Positions 25,466 to 40,400 of a DNA stretch of 64,000 nucleotides are shown here, piece after piece. The stretch comes from Ciona savignyi (lineage: Eukaryota; Chordata; Ascidiacea; Phlebobranchia; Cionidae): the NCBI GenBank assembly GCA_000149265.1, contig CH002875.1:162003-226002 (forward strand), in the 5' to 3' direction. Each line of letters starts with the position of its first letter. The stretch's first letter is position 1. The position numbers were made by a program, and so were the translations under genes. Under the pieces are notes generated by a model. The model was not told the DNA's origin. It searched no databases and was given only the letters and a program-made list of their open reading frames with translations.

Positions 25466-28400
25466 CTATTGAAACAGTGACTTTATCCTGTCCATAAGCT
25501 CACCTTGAAATACGTTAAACGTTTGTGGGAGGTAGCAGCTATCCGGCGGTAACAATTTGCTCATGTGTTCTTGGAAATTTCGCTCTATTTCGGGCCATTT
25601 TAACACATAATACACATCCTGTTCGTAGCGCCGCAACTTCGCATCGGTGACGTCACTGGCGCTCTCCTTCGAATGATGTGTGATTTCGTAAAAAGACGAC
25701 TGCGAGTCATTGACGTCGTCGGTCACGTGGTCCGACGCTCCGTCGTAATCGACTTCCGGGGTGTCGAGGTAGCAGAGGAACGTAACTAGTGACGTCTCGG
25801 TTACGTAGGTATGAAGGAGATGACGTACCAACATGACGTATCGGTTACACGCGTCAATCCAAGAGTCGGAGGACATGAGGGAATCGGGGGGTAACATCTG
25901 TGGATGGAAGATATGCATTTCGCGGTTTGTTAGTCGTACAGAGGTAGGGGACCGGAAGGTTGTCGGTTTGATTTCCACCATGCCCACTAAACCTTCCGGG
26001 AAAAAGCGAAGAATCTATGCAATAACTCATACAGTCATACAAGTAGGGTTTTGTAACATGCCTGTTTACATTGAACCGCATATTGCAACAACGGAGCAGC
26101 ATGCAGAATGCGTTTACCAGGAGGTGAAATAAAAATAGATGGTTAAGATGGAAATCGAACCCACAGGCTTCAACCACAGTACTTTCCCCGCGTCACGTGT
26201 CCACTCAACATCACAATATGTAAATTTGTGACAAAATGCGGCACCTTTTTGTACATCTCTCTTCTTTTGTCTTCCGACGAGCATACTCGATCCGAAGTGC
26301 TTTCCGGTGACGTTGCGGGGTCCAGACTACCCAGGCGCTGGTTGCACGCGATGGAGCAAGCCGTTACGATTATCGAACTAACTATCTCCTGGTTGTGGGA
26401 AACGTCAATCGGCGTTTTGCCCTGGAAATCGACAGATTTGTCATTTCCGCCCGAAAAGGAAAAGGTGTATGATCAACTTTCCAGATTTATACAGAATATA
26501 CATGTTTCGCTTTTGATTAACCAGCTTTAATGTGTTACAGCAAATTTTAAACAAGGGAAAAAGATAGGCGTATGGATATAGGATAGGTTGGATATACAGG
26601 TTTATCTCTGTGACAAGAAAACATTGGTATAGCGTTGCATTTGGCTTCCACATTCAAGATACTGAATATTTTGCAGTGGTTTGTGTATGATGAAAGCGTT
26701 GCTGCTTCTTTAGTTTAATCCAGTAATCAGTGGGTTCTTAAGTGCCCAGCACATGAAAACAACGAGCAATCGGCTGATTTCGAACTCAAAACCGTTCGGC
26801 CGACGATACAACCTACTGAACTAACCGGTCAGACTACAAGTAATGTGTTTAAAAACCGCGAAAAAGAATGATTAATGCGAACGACTTATCTACGGATTAT
26901 CAATGTATAAACAGACTATTGTAAACTTATTTCGAACCGGCTGGGGAGAAAACATCAAGGAAACTACACCAACGTGTTTATTTGTGTCAATCACCAACCC
27001 TTTTGCTGGCAAATTTAAACGAACCAAAAAAACAACAATTAAAAGAAAGTATGTAGGCGAACAAAAACGAATAAAAAGACAATACGGCGGAACAATTTCA
27101 CGTTCAAATACATACGGCTTTGTCTGGAACGTGCAACAAATCGACGCCGCCTTTTTCCAACAGAAGCTCTGCCACGCTGACGTGACCGTTCCTGAGCGCA
27201 TCATGCAGAGGGGTGACCCCTTCCTCTGGGCATGCCAGCAAGTCGATTTCGAGCTTAGGTGGGCTCCGATTCTCTTAAGAAATTAGTGCATTTTAGGGTG
27301 AGGGATAAGGTAAACGCCGGTTTGTAACTCGTTTTAGTTATTCCCGTGGGTAATGTGGATAAGGTATGACCTTCAGGCTGCACGGTGGCTTATCCGTTGT
27401 CCACAGTCGTGTTTCTACTCTAGGCCTCCACCATTATGGTGCATTAATACAAAATTTACAGCCACAGCAGCCAACTATAGTCAAAGCCCTAACTATAAAG
27501 CATTTAAAAATCGTGGTAACATAGTGTATCCCAACTTAACTTGTAACCAAATGGTTAGTATAATAAACATTACAGAGCTCAGCTTTACCCGGCATGCTGT
27601 TTGATGACGTATGGACGGATGACGCAGGCTTTGACGTCATAGGAGCAAGAGGAAGCTTAAGTAGTTGACGGACACAGTCCACGTGACCGCGATTGCACGC
27701 TTCGCTGATAGGCGTCCAACCCGCGTTGTCACGAGCGTTGGGATCGACACCGGGGATTTCCAGAATCATGGTCACGTGATCGGGCTTGTTTTGAATGCAG
27801 GCTTGGTGCAAGGGGGTTTCCCCTTTGCAATTCCGCTTGTTGACATTGGCGGTAGAGAGTTTAAGTCGGTGCTCGACAAGCGGTGCGTCATCGCCATCTT
27901 TACGCTTAACTGATTCCTGCTGGGTTTTCGAGTTGATCCATTGTTCCAGTATCGACTGCGGTGGTTTGGGAACGAAGCAGAAGTATCGGTTGATAATCCG
28001 ATGCAAACTCAGCATACCGCCTGCAACGCAACATTCTAAAACTAAACTCGTTTTTTGTTTAATATGCCCAAGATAGAAATAAAAAAACAGTTTCAACTAT
28101 ATGAATATCATGCCTGTGATTAAAACCATTACGCTGAAAATATTGTCAAAACAACTTAATAATTTAGAAAATATTGTTTGATATGCATATATTTTGTATT
28201 TTTATACAGAATTAATAAGTTTATGCGTTAAAATACAGTGTTTTAGATGCTGAACCTGTATATCAAGTTTAAAACAGTTTGTGTTATCACCTCTGTTTCG
28301 TATGTGGCACAAATTCTTTAAAGAGGATTTTTCCAGCAGTTTGCTAGTGAGCTGAAGAGTGATGCTGGAAGGAAGTCCGATGAGCAGACTCTCGAGCACC

Positions 28401-31400
28401 GGGATCCGGACGTCAACGAACTCGTCGTACAGAGCGCGCACCACCGCCGAGTCGAAGTTGCGCAGATCGTTGTCGCGCAGCCACGCGCACAACGCGAGAA
28501 CAGTGCGCGTCAAGCTCCGGTGGATGCTGCTCCACAACTCGTACTCGCCTTCTGAAGAGTCTGGAAACGAGATGTTGGAAAAATACTATAAGGAGGGAAA
28601 GGAGGAAAGAAGGGAAACTATTGTAACCTTGCCCCGAACATTAATCTTAACCCCAGAACCAACGCTAACTTTAACCTTAGCCCTATAATATCACAATCTT
28701 CATCCTAATATGCTAATTACCTCCTTTTAGTTTCCCCCGTTGTGAGATAAATAATAAAATATACAAAGTAACGGTGAAGCATTTAAATTAACGAAATGGA
28801 ATCCGTAGCACATCTCTACCACTATGGTACACAATCTTCACGAAATGTTAATATTCCACATCGACATACCCGTCTCCTCAGCTTCGGATTCGCTTTCGCT
28901 GCTTTCGTCATCATTTCTTACGTCATCATGGGTTACTTCATCTCGGTCTGCGTCATCAGAGGATTCGGTGCTGCCATCCTTTCAAATATAGCTAGTTAAG
29001 GTATCGAGATGAATAAACGAGAACAGGCAATTTGTATGGTGGTGATGGTAACATTTATAGACCCACGGTTAGGTACAAACCCGCGCCCGGTCAGAGCATG
29101 GCGCATTTGTGAAACGGTTTTAAGCGCAAAGACATCTAATGAGATGTACTAGGTTACTGTAATAAAGGGTTATGTTAAAAATATCAACCCAATAATAACC
29201 TGGTCAATCGACTACGCGAACGTCGTATGAGTTAATTAACAATTAATACAACTACGGTGAACGTATATGAGGCTTGGCATTCACTGGAAATAAATGACCC
29301 CATTTCTCTCTAACCCTACCTTTTCACGTTGTTCTAAAAAATCCAACAATTTTCTCGATGGCCGTGCGCAGCCATTCCACCAGTCGGGTGATGGCGCCAG
29401 TGCATTGAAACTTGTTGGACTTGGTCCAGAACAAATGACGTAACAGCTTGCGGTCGTTGCTCAAAATCGACGCAATAATGGTCAACAATGCAGCAGCATT
29501 GTGACGTTTTAGTATTTCGACATCAGAATTTGCGGCTTGTCTGGGAAGGTAAATATAGGAATTAAAAAGAAGCCTTAAAATCCCTTACTAATGTTTACTC
29601 CACATGTGGAAAAACACAGGGGGTTATAACACCAGCAACCGTAAGATTGTCGTGGCTACAATTGGGTTATTAAAGACATTGCAGTGTATTAGATGTAAAG
29701 AGACATTTCTCTCGAGTAAATGTCTTCATGCGATAGAGATATTGATCCATTTTTTACCAATGATTTTAAGTAAGGTCCACTAAGTCCGGGCCAAAAGACA
29801 CAACCGAGCCAGGTGCTAGGGAATGGTTTCCAACCCACCACCTTTCACCTGTCGATCAATCGTCCACTGCATTTTGGTGGGTGGTGGAACTCAATACAAA
29901 AGCGAAATTCGTGTCGCATTATGTGACTGGTTTTTTAATTAAATGGCTGAACAAAATGGCTGTTTCGTATAATTCGGTTAAAATTCGAATAGTTCCAAGA
30001 AATTTAATTAAAAATTACAGCATCGAAAATTTCGTAATTCTCATGGGCGGGCGGGGCTTAATTCGCATAATCGGAAAAACGGCGCCTTGACCGAATGACT
30101 TTTACTTAAGCTGCTTACATGACAACTCTTAGCACACTCTCTGGCATGCAAAGCACGCCGCAATACAAACAACAACACGAGTCATTCGATCCCGTGTAAA
30201 ACGCCCAAACCACCCGACTTGTTCGTCAACACGGACCTTACTGGCTTCATTGCTGTGTGCTTACGTCACAAGGATGGGCATTTTGATCCCCCAAGGTGGA
30301 AAAGGTCAGATATTACGCACAAATTTTCTGTCTTGTAAAGAATTGCGTATGGTTGGAACACCGCGTAGCTGCGGTCGGCTTGCCGAAGCTATTGCACTGT
30401 GCCTCACTAATCAACGTTGCGTAATTGCTATAAGAATTGGCTTGCGTGGGGCAATTTACGTCAAGTGCCTTGACCAAGTACCCACAAGAGCGAAAGTCAA
30501 AATTTAATTTAATTCATATATGCAGCAGTGGCAATAATGACAAAGTCAGATCAAATATAAGTGATATATTACAGTCCGGGATTTCAAAAAGTGTAGTTGC
30601 AACGCGCCCTATAGGTAAACAACGCACACAGTTTAAAAATATAGTACGACCATCCCACAAGACATACTTCACTATTGAGTTGTAGAAATTCCACTCTTCC
30701 GATTCCAAACGAGGGTTGTGCCACGCCACGCCCTGATCGCACATCTCCAGCTCAGCCGACGCCAGCAAGCTTGACTCGGTGGCTCGAGTCACGCCCATTG
30801 CCTAAGGAGGTCACGAGAGTTCGCCGTTTAATATTTAATGGCGAGCTAAGGTGCGCGAGACGCAAGTAAGCGACCGGCTAAGCTAAATTATTCAGGCAGA
30901 TAAATTGGCTTTTTCAGGTCAGAAGCGAATGCGACATTAGCTGAATTTGTGACGGTGATGCAGAATTTGGGAGCGGATCAGGATAATCAGTTTTGCAAAA
31001 AGTGTTTTTGCAGCATGGATTAAAATGTAATGTAGTCTCTGCTGCCACTATATATTCAAATACGTTTCTGCGCATTAAATTAAACTATGCAGATCTATAA
31101 TTACATTTAAATAAAATGTAATTACAAATTTTGCCCAGTTGAATTTTCAGAAACGTATTTGCATAGAGTGGTGAGTTTTAGCTATAAAAACAGTAGGAAG
31201 TATATTTAAACATCGGAAAAAAACACCATTCAATGGGGTATTATCTTCCGGCCGTGATTTTAAATATATTCTTTCCCTTTTATCACAGGGAAAGAGATAC
31301 CATGTGTGAATAAAACACTGCAATTTGTATGTGCTTGCGTTCACACTGCTTGCCGTGTGCTTATGTTTTTTTCGGTTTGCGTTTGTTTTTTTCTGTAGTT

Positions 31401-34400
31401 TGGAATGTCGTTTTTAAATCCAGTGGACCGAAGCAACCCCGTTAAGTGAGGAACACAACCGCGTTGTTTACATTGGCCGTGTGATCGGATCCGGGCCACA
31501 TCCTACTTCAAGGTCATACTAACTTAACCGTTTCGGAACACGGTTTCCTTCTTATCGTTCCAACAGTCGCCGAGATCCAAACATTTCGTCTTTTCGCTAG
31601 TTTTAGTGTATTTCTTTCCGAGCTCAGTTTCGAACCCATTAAGGTTTCCTCACCAAGATCGTTTTTGTTTAGAAGTCTGTATATGTATCGGTCGCTTTAA
31701 CCATTCCGCCACACGACCGTACAAACAGTTTTAGTGTATTGTATGGGTTTGGCACACTCAATGGCCAAAGCGTCACCTACCTGCAAATATACGTCATCGT
31801 GTCTTATATGTGGAGCGTTGGGAGGGTGTAGCATCGTCAGGATGTTGAGGAATGACAGCGTTTGCTCGGATTCATAGATCTTGTCGGTGTCCTACGGAAA
31901 ATCCAATTTCAATCTTAATTGGCTCGGTTTGATTTATGAAAGGCAGAGGTGGTGATTACCGAGCGCCGCGTGCTCATATTTTATAACCGTTTAATTTGAG
32001 TTGCGTGCGCTGCTAAAATAAAGTCGCCCGATCGGGCTACCGATGATGAATCATTGAGAAGCGGTGATTAACGCTCAAATGCTGCGGATAAGTCGGGCCT
32101 GTTGTAAATATGGCGATAATTATCGGGTTGGGGCCTCGTACCAGCAAGTACTTTTTCATAAGCAGATAAAGGAGGTCAGGCGGCGGGTAGGCGGACGCGC
32201 TGAGCAGTGATCGACACATGCGGAGCACTGAGACCGAGTGGTTCACTTCGACGAAGCCTTCGACCGTCAGCATCTCGCGTCGCCCGAACCGGCAGGGCCG
32301 CACAGCGCTTGTCACATCATACCGCGAACTGTTGTGCGTGGAATCGAGAAAGTCGACGCCGATAGAAGGAGTGGGTCTGCAAAAAATAAACTTCGAAGTT
32401 GAATGCAAGAAAAAAATTATCTGGTGTCTTACTAATATTTCCGCCCTAAAGTCACCAAGTATTGTCGGAGTTGAGTTTGGAAAAGCCGTTTCTAAAATAA
32501 GACGGTTCCTAAAAGTTTCGCCTTATTAAATACTATGACGCAAACCTACATATTTAAATACAGTTTGTTGTTTTAGTAAGGTCACGTTCACCAAACACTA
32601 AGTTTGATTTGAAAGATTTGCAATATCTTATCGCTTACTTGAGTTTAGCGAGGGTACTTCTGAAGAGGGGCCGCAAACTTCTTATGGAATCTGGGATTTC
32701 GACATGCGTGATGTCTACGTCAGAAAGCGAGCTTCTATCGTCTGATGACGTGGAGCTTGTTTGTCGCTGCTCACATGCCCGATACCTCGGCACTTTCTCC
32801 TGTTTTACCGTGAAATTGGCTGCGTATTTTGATTTCTCGACTGGAATGCGAGTAAATGTGCGATCGTTGTCGCTAAAGCACGAGTCGTCTTCGACTGCGC
32901 TGTGAAAGCTAATGATCGGTGGGTTTAAACTGGAGATCGGGCGGTCTGGACTCTGTCGTAGTTTGGTTACATTCTCTCTGCTGGAGGAGTCGGTATCGGA
33001 AGACAGTTTTGTGGCCTGGGTTTCTTGACGGGCGGATTGAGTTGCTGGTACTGCATCAGCTGCGGCGGGCGAGTTAGACGAGCATTGCTCGTTATCGCCG
33101 TTGTTGTTGTTATTCGAGTTAGCGGGTAACTGGAGTCGGTCTATCCGCACCACTAGCTCCCGTTTGATCACCTCATTAACAGCTTGAGGGGCGGTCGCTC
33201 CAACAACAGGTTGGTTTGGAAAAACAGAAAACTCGGAAAAATGGGGCGGCGGGTCCTGTAAAATAAATTAGCTGGAAATATTAAACTGCTTTTAAGTATA
33301 GAAAAAAAACGGACCTGAAAACGAGATAATTTATAAAACGGGAGGTTGTCAGGTTGGACTATAAAACTAGGCGTTAACGAAACTTGCTAAGACCACATGT
33401 AATCTCATTGCGTTATTTCCGTGGCCAGTCAGCATAGTAGTTAAATATTGCGGACCGCAAAAAGTAATCACCTCATTTGGAGAAAACGATTTTCTCCTCA
33501 ACTATATCACCACATGCTGCGCAACTTAAATTCAGTGAACATATTCCTCTTATACATCCTATCACGTGACGCCAGTGTGACGTAACAGGTTCCATTGTGT
33601 TTTCGGGGAATCGTAGGAAAGAATGATCTCTGACGTAAATATTACGCAACGGGATAAAACTCGCCGCATTCTTAAACAGTCACTAGTTAAGAACTTGAAA
33701 CGGATCGCGTGGTATTGAACGAGTGGTTGGTTATTCATAAGGCGGTATTTGGAGAACGGCGGTTCAATCAGAAATTTAAGTCAAGTTGTGACAATCGAAT
33801 CTGGAGTACCATAGACTGTGATCGTCTATCAAGAGAAGCGCTCTGAGGTGGAAACTCAAATTGAAAAGAGAGATGAGACGGTTATATAGTCAGCGGTGAC
33901 TCGCGCGTCTGGTTATGCATTTAGAAGCGGCCAAAAATGCAGCACTACAGAGGCGCGGGATTCCCTTGTGAATTCTGAACAGTCTCTCGTGGGTAAACAC
34001 CGAATTACGAAGTTACACGCAGAAGCAAAGAACCAGCCCTTTAAACCGAGCTCGCGTGCGAGCTTGATTAAAAAGTGCATTAGGTCGAATAATTTGCGCT
34101 GAGCGTATGAAGGCTGCAATTAAGTTTACGTGCAGTAATAGTCGAGTCGCCAAGACCACGGTTTCCTTATCAGCTCGCTACGCCAGTTAAAATGAAGATC
34201 CAAGCAGGCAGGCGGCCACGAGTGCGCACAATCTTTCAACGCATTCAAAACCGAGTATTTATTGAGGCGGATTAGCTCACAAGTTAAATCTTAAAATTGC
34301 AGATTACGTAGCGAGATTCCGGGTATTGAATTCGCCTTAGGAGAAACACGAGCCCAGGAGGTTATATTTGGACTCAGCGGAATATTTCCGAACGCGAACG

Positions 34401-37400
34401 TGATGAGCTCTCACATTTCAATGCAAAGGTCCTTAGTGGACAGCACGTTTCCGTCTATTCAGCAATGCTTAGATAAAAATGACCTACTTTTTACAATTAA
34501 TGAGGGTAAAGTAACGATTTCGACACGAAAACCAACAGCAATTACTGTGACATGGTAATTATCTGTCTAAAAATATTACATAAGTCAGGCAGTGTTCAAA
34601 AATAGCGAGAATTCAGCTCGAAAAGTGAATAAAAAAGGTTAAATATATAAGAGGAAACGGATACCAAATCTTCATTGAGTATAGATTTTCGTCTGGACAT
34701 CCGGGAACTATATACTGCATCTATTTCACTAACTCGCCATATACAGTAATAACAGTCAAGCCACTCGGTATTTTCAGCCAATTTAGGAGTAGTACTGTAT
34801 CGAAAACATTATCGACGAGTATGGGAAGTCATATGCTTATCAGAGGAGTTATACTTTGCCTTGTTTTTTACGAAGTTACTTGTACAAAGCACATTCAAGC
34901 TGGTAAGTGGGTTAAATTAAGGTACTAGTAGAAAATTTATCACAAAAAAATGTTCGTCGTAAAAGATTTAAAATATTGTAATGTTAATGGACGATATAAT
35001 GGACACATCAAACGAGAATCCATTTTAGTTTCGAATGTATATATTTATATATATGTTCATATTTCACAATTTTCTTAAAATTGTTTAAATTAGTTTCGCA
35101 ATTTATCGAGTTTTGGTATGCGGGGTAGACGACCGAGTCATTATCACTCAATATTTAAAATATATTTTTTTACAATATTTGCTGATTGTCATTTTGCAGT
35201 GTTTCATAGCGCCATAAGATTATTAATTAAAAAAATAACTCGACTCATATTAATGGCTGGCAAAAACCGCTGACTGTATAATAATGGGCATAATATACAC
35301 ATCATCGGGAAAACTAGTCCTTCCTATATTTTATATAAGTTTCTTCGGAGTCTGTAAGGCTTTATCAAACAAGAGTGTACGGTATTTAAATGCAACTAAG
35401 TTTGAACCCTAAAAATTTATTCGCACGAGAGATGGAACAGGAATAAACTACACTTTAATGCAAAACCAAACAACTAAGAAGACGCTTATTCAATAACAAA
35501 TATAAATCCCGTAGATCGATTGAATAACACTAACACACTTACTTATACGTTTACAGAATAACATTTTTTGTATTTTAGCATTTTTTTAACTGCACATTAT
35601 ATTTTTGGGTCGTTTGGAGAGATTGTCGGGTCGTTTCGAACACAAAAACATTACTTAACATTTCGGCGTTTTCAATGTAACTGAATGCCATACGGTGAGC
35701 AGTTACATGCTTGGAATTGTTCCGACGGTCATTTTCTCACACTTTTTAAAACTTGCGCATTTTCGCAGATTAGCGTGACATTTTTTCTCGGTGTAGTAAA
35801 AACGTCGTGCTGCATTAATTGCTGGTTTTCTGTTTATTTAGCATTTTCGACCCTGCAATTTAAACGACGTAGTGGCTTAGTTTACTATTTCTTTATAGTT
35901 TGTTCTATTGCAACTAAGTGGCCTTGGAATAAATACACTTTGGATGTGCATATCAAAATGTCTCTTTTCAACTTTATGTTTTTCCTTTATGTTTAACAAT
36001 CAAAAATACACAAGCGGAAAATAAACAAAAATTATAACTTAATACCCTTTTTATTCCACGTGTTTGTTTGGTTATCTTTCTGCTTGTAACGTCATGTAAA
36101 TAAGTCGCAGGCTATTTTTAGCTAAATTAATGTTACCATATTATTTGCCTTGGTATCGTACCATTTTAATGATATATCTTCGTATTTATCGACTTATCGG
36201 TAAACTTAAAAACAACGCACTATTGTTGCTGTACGGGTATGGTTTATGTTTCCAAGTCGATTGATGCTTAATAGTTTAATAGTAAACTAATAAATCTTTC
36301 ATTGCAGAGTTCGACTATGGAGATTACGTGGATACTTACGCCTGGGACCCGTGGCAAGCCAGTGTAAGTATAGTTACAAAACACCGATCTTCTACCTGTA
36401 TTAGGCGTTACCACAACAAACGTCAATAATCTGGATTGAAATCGAAAATAAATACCGAACAGATGGTATTAAGCGACGGTAATTATGATGGAAATTTAGA
36501 TAAAAAAAAGTGGCTTGCAGGCTCAAGCTAAAGATAGATGTACTTGTCACCCTCCTAAGGGAATTGAAAAGACAGGACGCTGAATAAGCCACGTTATCCG
36601 ACCGTTTTCAACATATTGCAATACAGGTCAAGTAGCTCAAGTGTAGGGACAGTCGCAAATATTAACATGATTTGATCATTTGGGGTTAAAAAATCGAAAG
36701 TAAGCAAACAATTAACCAACAGTTTTACGTATTTTGGTCAACATTTTATTTTTTAAGATCGATTTTTTGGAAATCGAATATTGGCATGTCCCTGCGCAAG
36801 TATATGACAACCAGAATCTTGAAGCGTTCTTTCAAAATGTGATTGATTTCGCTGCGGACGACAACGCTAGTTTCCCTTGTACAACAACGCTCTGTTTTGT
36901 AAACGTAAAACAAAATGGCTATTCTTATTTTCAGATAGCAAAGGTCGGGAAAATGGATGGTGCTGCTTTTGAGCGACCGACCGAGACGCCGCCGCTGGAG
37001 AAACCAGCAGCCAAGATTTTAAACAATTTCGCATTTAAACTTTTCAACGCAATCGCGACGGAGAACTCAACGGAGAACGAGGTCTTTTCGCCGCTCTCTA
37101 TTTTTACAACATTGGCGACGCTGCGGCCTGGTAAGCGCTAATAATGATGAGATGTGGGGAAATATTTGAGACTCTTCTCATACACTTGGTCAGAAATGGA
37201 ATAGTTTTTGTCGCCATGAGATAATTGCAGTGCAATTAATTGCGGCTTTGAGTTGAAGAAGCGCTAAAAATATCCACAATTTTGCAGCAAAGTGCGAAGT
37301 GCGACGGACGGTCTTTGAATATGAATCGAAGTTTTTGGTCGTATTACGTAAACGCTACACGGCGGATTTGTGTTTTCGTCGGTATATTATATTAAGAAAT

Positions 37401-40400
37401 GTCCAATTAAACTAAACATTAACAAAGTTATGGTGTTTTGTAGACATTTATATAACATAATCCGGAACCGGTACTTATTAAACAAAAAGTTTAATTTTTG
37501 TAGGTATTTATATTTGAATTCCTCCTATACTGTCTATGTGTTCCGGTCATAATACAATGCGATAGGAACGCCAGCAAATTTCGAGGATTCCCGGAAAATT
37601 AGAGAGCGGTGGACGAGAACGCCTTCTACATGTTGTAAAACATACCGCGAGACACCAATTAACAAATTGCGAAGGCGTTTTCCCGCGCACCGCAGTTGCT
37701 AGTTGGACGAGATTAAATCGGACTAATTGGGACAAAAAATGTCCAGCTTTCCGAAATAGGTTTCCAAAATTAACTCAACTAACGGTGGTAATTTTAACCA
37801 AATTAGTTAATATATCTGCAATTTCCATTATAACGTGTAGGAAAAGACTAACCCGTTGACATTTTATAATATTAGCAAAAATGGATTTAATCTTTATGCG
37901 TGGTATTTAAACAGGTCCACTCCCAGCCGATTCAGCCAATAATGATATAAAAAGTTATTAGATTTGCCACTACTCCATCAACTCAAGTGGAGGCAAGAAA
38001 TATATCTTACAATTGGCCAATTTTTGACGATAAATTAATTGATATTCTCAGTCCGGGGAAAAAAATGAAAGACAAGATTTACAAAAATCCAACCGCAGGC
38101 TTGAACGGTAACTCGCTCCTGCAACTCGATGACGTCACTGGCTTGGATACGATAGAGGAGCGCGATATGAATGACATGTATGACGTCGTGTTCGAAAGAA
38201 GCACTTCGCACAAGATAAAGCAGGCCAACAGAATCTACGTCGATAGGTCGGTGAAGCTGGCCAAGAAATTCAAAAAAGAATTGAAAAAGTAGGTTGAATG
38301 CGGCGGAAGTACCGGCCGTATCATTCTATTCATTAAGTCGCAATCCAAGTTTGCTGTGCCAAGGTTTAAACCGATCACTGAATCGGGTTTAAATGAAGGC
38401 CACGGCCGTTTACCTTACTGCGTAATTATAGCGAACAATCGTAAAGTGCAGTTTGTATAGGTCATTCACGGTTGCCAGATTTCCCAACTACCAATTTTTA
38501 CGGTAAACCATAACTTGACCTGTACTATTCAACCTGTGCTGTAACTGACCGGTATTTTGAGTTGTGGGTCTTGATCGATTTGCTGGAACGTAGTTCAAAG
38601 TCAAACTCCCAAGATTTTAAATTAAATTACTTGCAAAACTTATGTAAGCTATAAACCAAGAGTCATGTCTCTATTTTTTAAATGTTCAGTTTAAGAATAC
38701 GCACAATATATTTTTTCCGAGCCCAGGTTCGAAACCATGAGGGACTCACTGTTGTGAATAAACCCATAATACTATTTCAACTGCCTGACTGTTATGGTCG
38801 GGTAATTGGACATCGAGATCATAAATTTGTTTTAATTTTCAGCTTAAAGCTTGGCCAGGCGAGACGTTTAAACTTCCGACGTGAGGCGGAACAGAGTCGA
38901 CGGAAAATCAACAAATACGTGCGGAAGCGAACAAAGCGACTTATTGAGGAACTGGTACCAGAAGGCGCTGTCTCCCCGTCAACTGTGATGTACCTGGTCA
39001 ATGCGATTTACTTAAAGGTGAGATTATAGGCGCGCAGGTCGAGATATGAAATTAACGCATTAAGTCGCAGTCATGTCGGTTTGCATCAGCAAAACGGCGG
39101 ACGAGGGAGGATTAATGACAGGTTCATTATACAGCACGTCGAATTTAGCAATAAGCTTTCCATAAATGAGCAAAATACATGAATAATTCGGTTAGAGATG
39201 TACCAGCACAATCCGGTATAAATTGTCAAAACGTCCTGTTATGGCGATCGTTTTTTTGATGATGACAGAATCTGTCTGTCATATCTACTTTAACCGCTTT
39301 TAAATACTATTAATCTAAAACAATTAATAAATATTTTAGAATGTTTAATATTTACCCAGTGTATATTATTATCCAAAAATTTAGGAATTACATAAAACGG
39401 TTTAAATTGTAGGCTTAGAGGCGGTGTCAATTTTAATCAACCATTACTGGTTTGACTGATGGTAAATACACCTATTACAGTAAGAACGATTCTTAGATAT
39501 AAACAAACCGAGCAAAATTAAAGTAAATTCACGAGTAATAAGAATTATTTGTTAACAAAGTATGTGAATAAAATATAAAAAAAATTCTCAAACCTACTTG
39601 TTGTAGCCGCATTTTAGACAGTCTTTAAAGTATCCTCGAAACATTAAAAGCGGTAAAACCGACCAAAAACGTAACTAAATCGAACTTTGCAGGCGAAATG
39701 GAGCATTGGATTCAGTAAGTCACACACCAAGATGCGAAGATTCAAAATAAGCGACAGCGAATCGAGGAAGGTTCCCACCATGTGGAATCCCAATGCATTC
39801 TGCACCCATATCAACAACCGTCGGTTACAAGCAAGTTTAACCGTACTCAGTCTTGGAGGTGAGATAGGCATTATATATATCAACGAGATGAACCAACCAG
39901 CCCGACGGTTTATACAGCTTGCTTAAGAGTTATTTATAACGCAAATAATATATATACATATATTAACCACACCATCTCTTCTAAGAAGTAAAAAATCCAA
40001 CGTTTATTTTAAAACTATAAACATAATATTTAGATGACAATTTACACACAAAAAAAACGTATTGACTTAAAATGCATTTGTTTTAAGACGAAATATAAAA
40101 GGTTTTAGACGATATTACCATTTTTACAGAAAATCTGAGCATGGTATTTATGACACCGAAACAACCCGGTAATTTCTCACGGTTTTATGATAGCGGTAAC
40201 ACTACCATGCAAGAAAAAATGACCGAAGCCATTGAAAGCATTTGGACGCGTAAGTTAAAGTTTAAAATAGTCACTAATCAATGAAATTTGTACTGCCAGC
40301 ACATTCCGCAATAAAAAAAACGACACAGTCGTGTCCCTGGGTGTAGCACATAAACCATGTAGTTTTCTTGGAAGTGAAGATTTAAAAGCCTGAACGTTAT

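Larger units (their letters stand above)
25466..33255 (-). other. SLF1: Central helical and ankyrin-repeat block of the SLF1-like gene
   Basis: The first exon (33255-32639) is a disordered Ser/Asn/Asp-rich stretch with a poly-Asn run. Next come helical segments, including EGFVEVNHSVSVLRMCRSLL, YPPPDLLYLLMKKYLL, HNAAALLTIIASILS and VEWLRTAIEKI. A very acidic exon (28978-28870, rich in Ser/Asp/Glu) follows. Ankyrin repeats start in exon 28035-27589 (CKGETPLHQACIQNKPDHV, DNAGWTPISEACNRGHVDCV) and continue in 27273-27116 (EEGVTPLHDALRNGHVSVAE) and 26421-26245 (GKTPIDVSHNQEI). The last exon ends at a TAG stop at 25466. In human SLF1 the ankyrin region binds SLF2. Confidence 0.82.

Noticed and set aside
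33913..34119. Minus-strand ORF considered as the missing SLF1 exon
   Set aside because: Its best splice-bounded version leaves the wrong phase, and the residues do not resemble the end of a BRCT domain.
37911..37970. Acceptor TTTAAACAG at 37917 as the start of serpin exon 4
   Set aside because: Reading on in phase 1 from there meets a TAG after 15 codons; the acceptor at 37987 has a better pyrimidine tract and keeps the helix C segment in frame.
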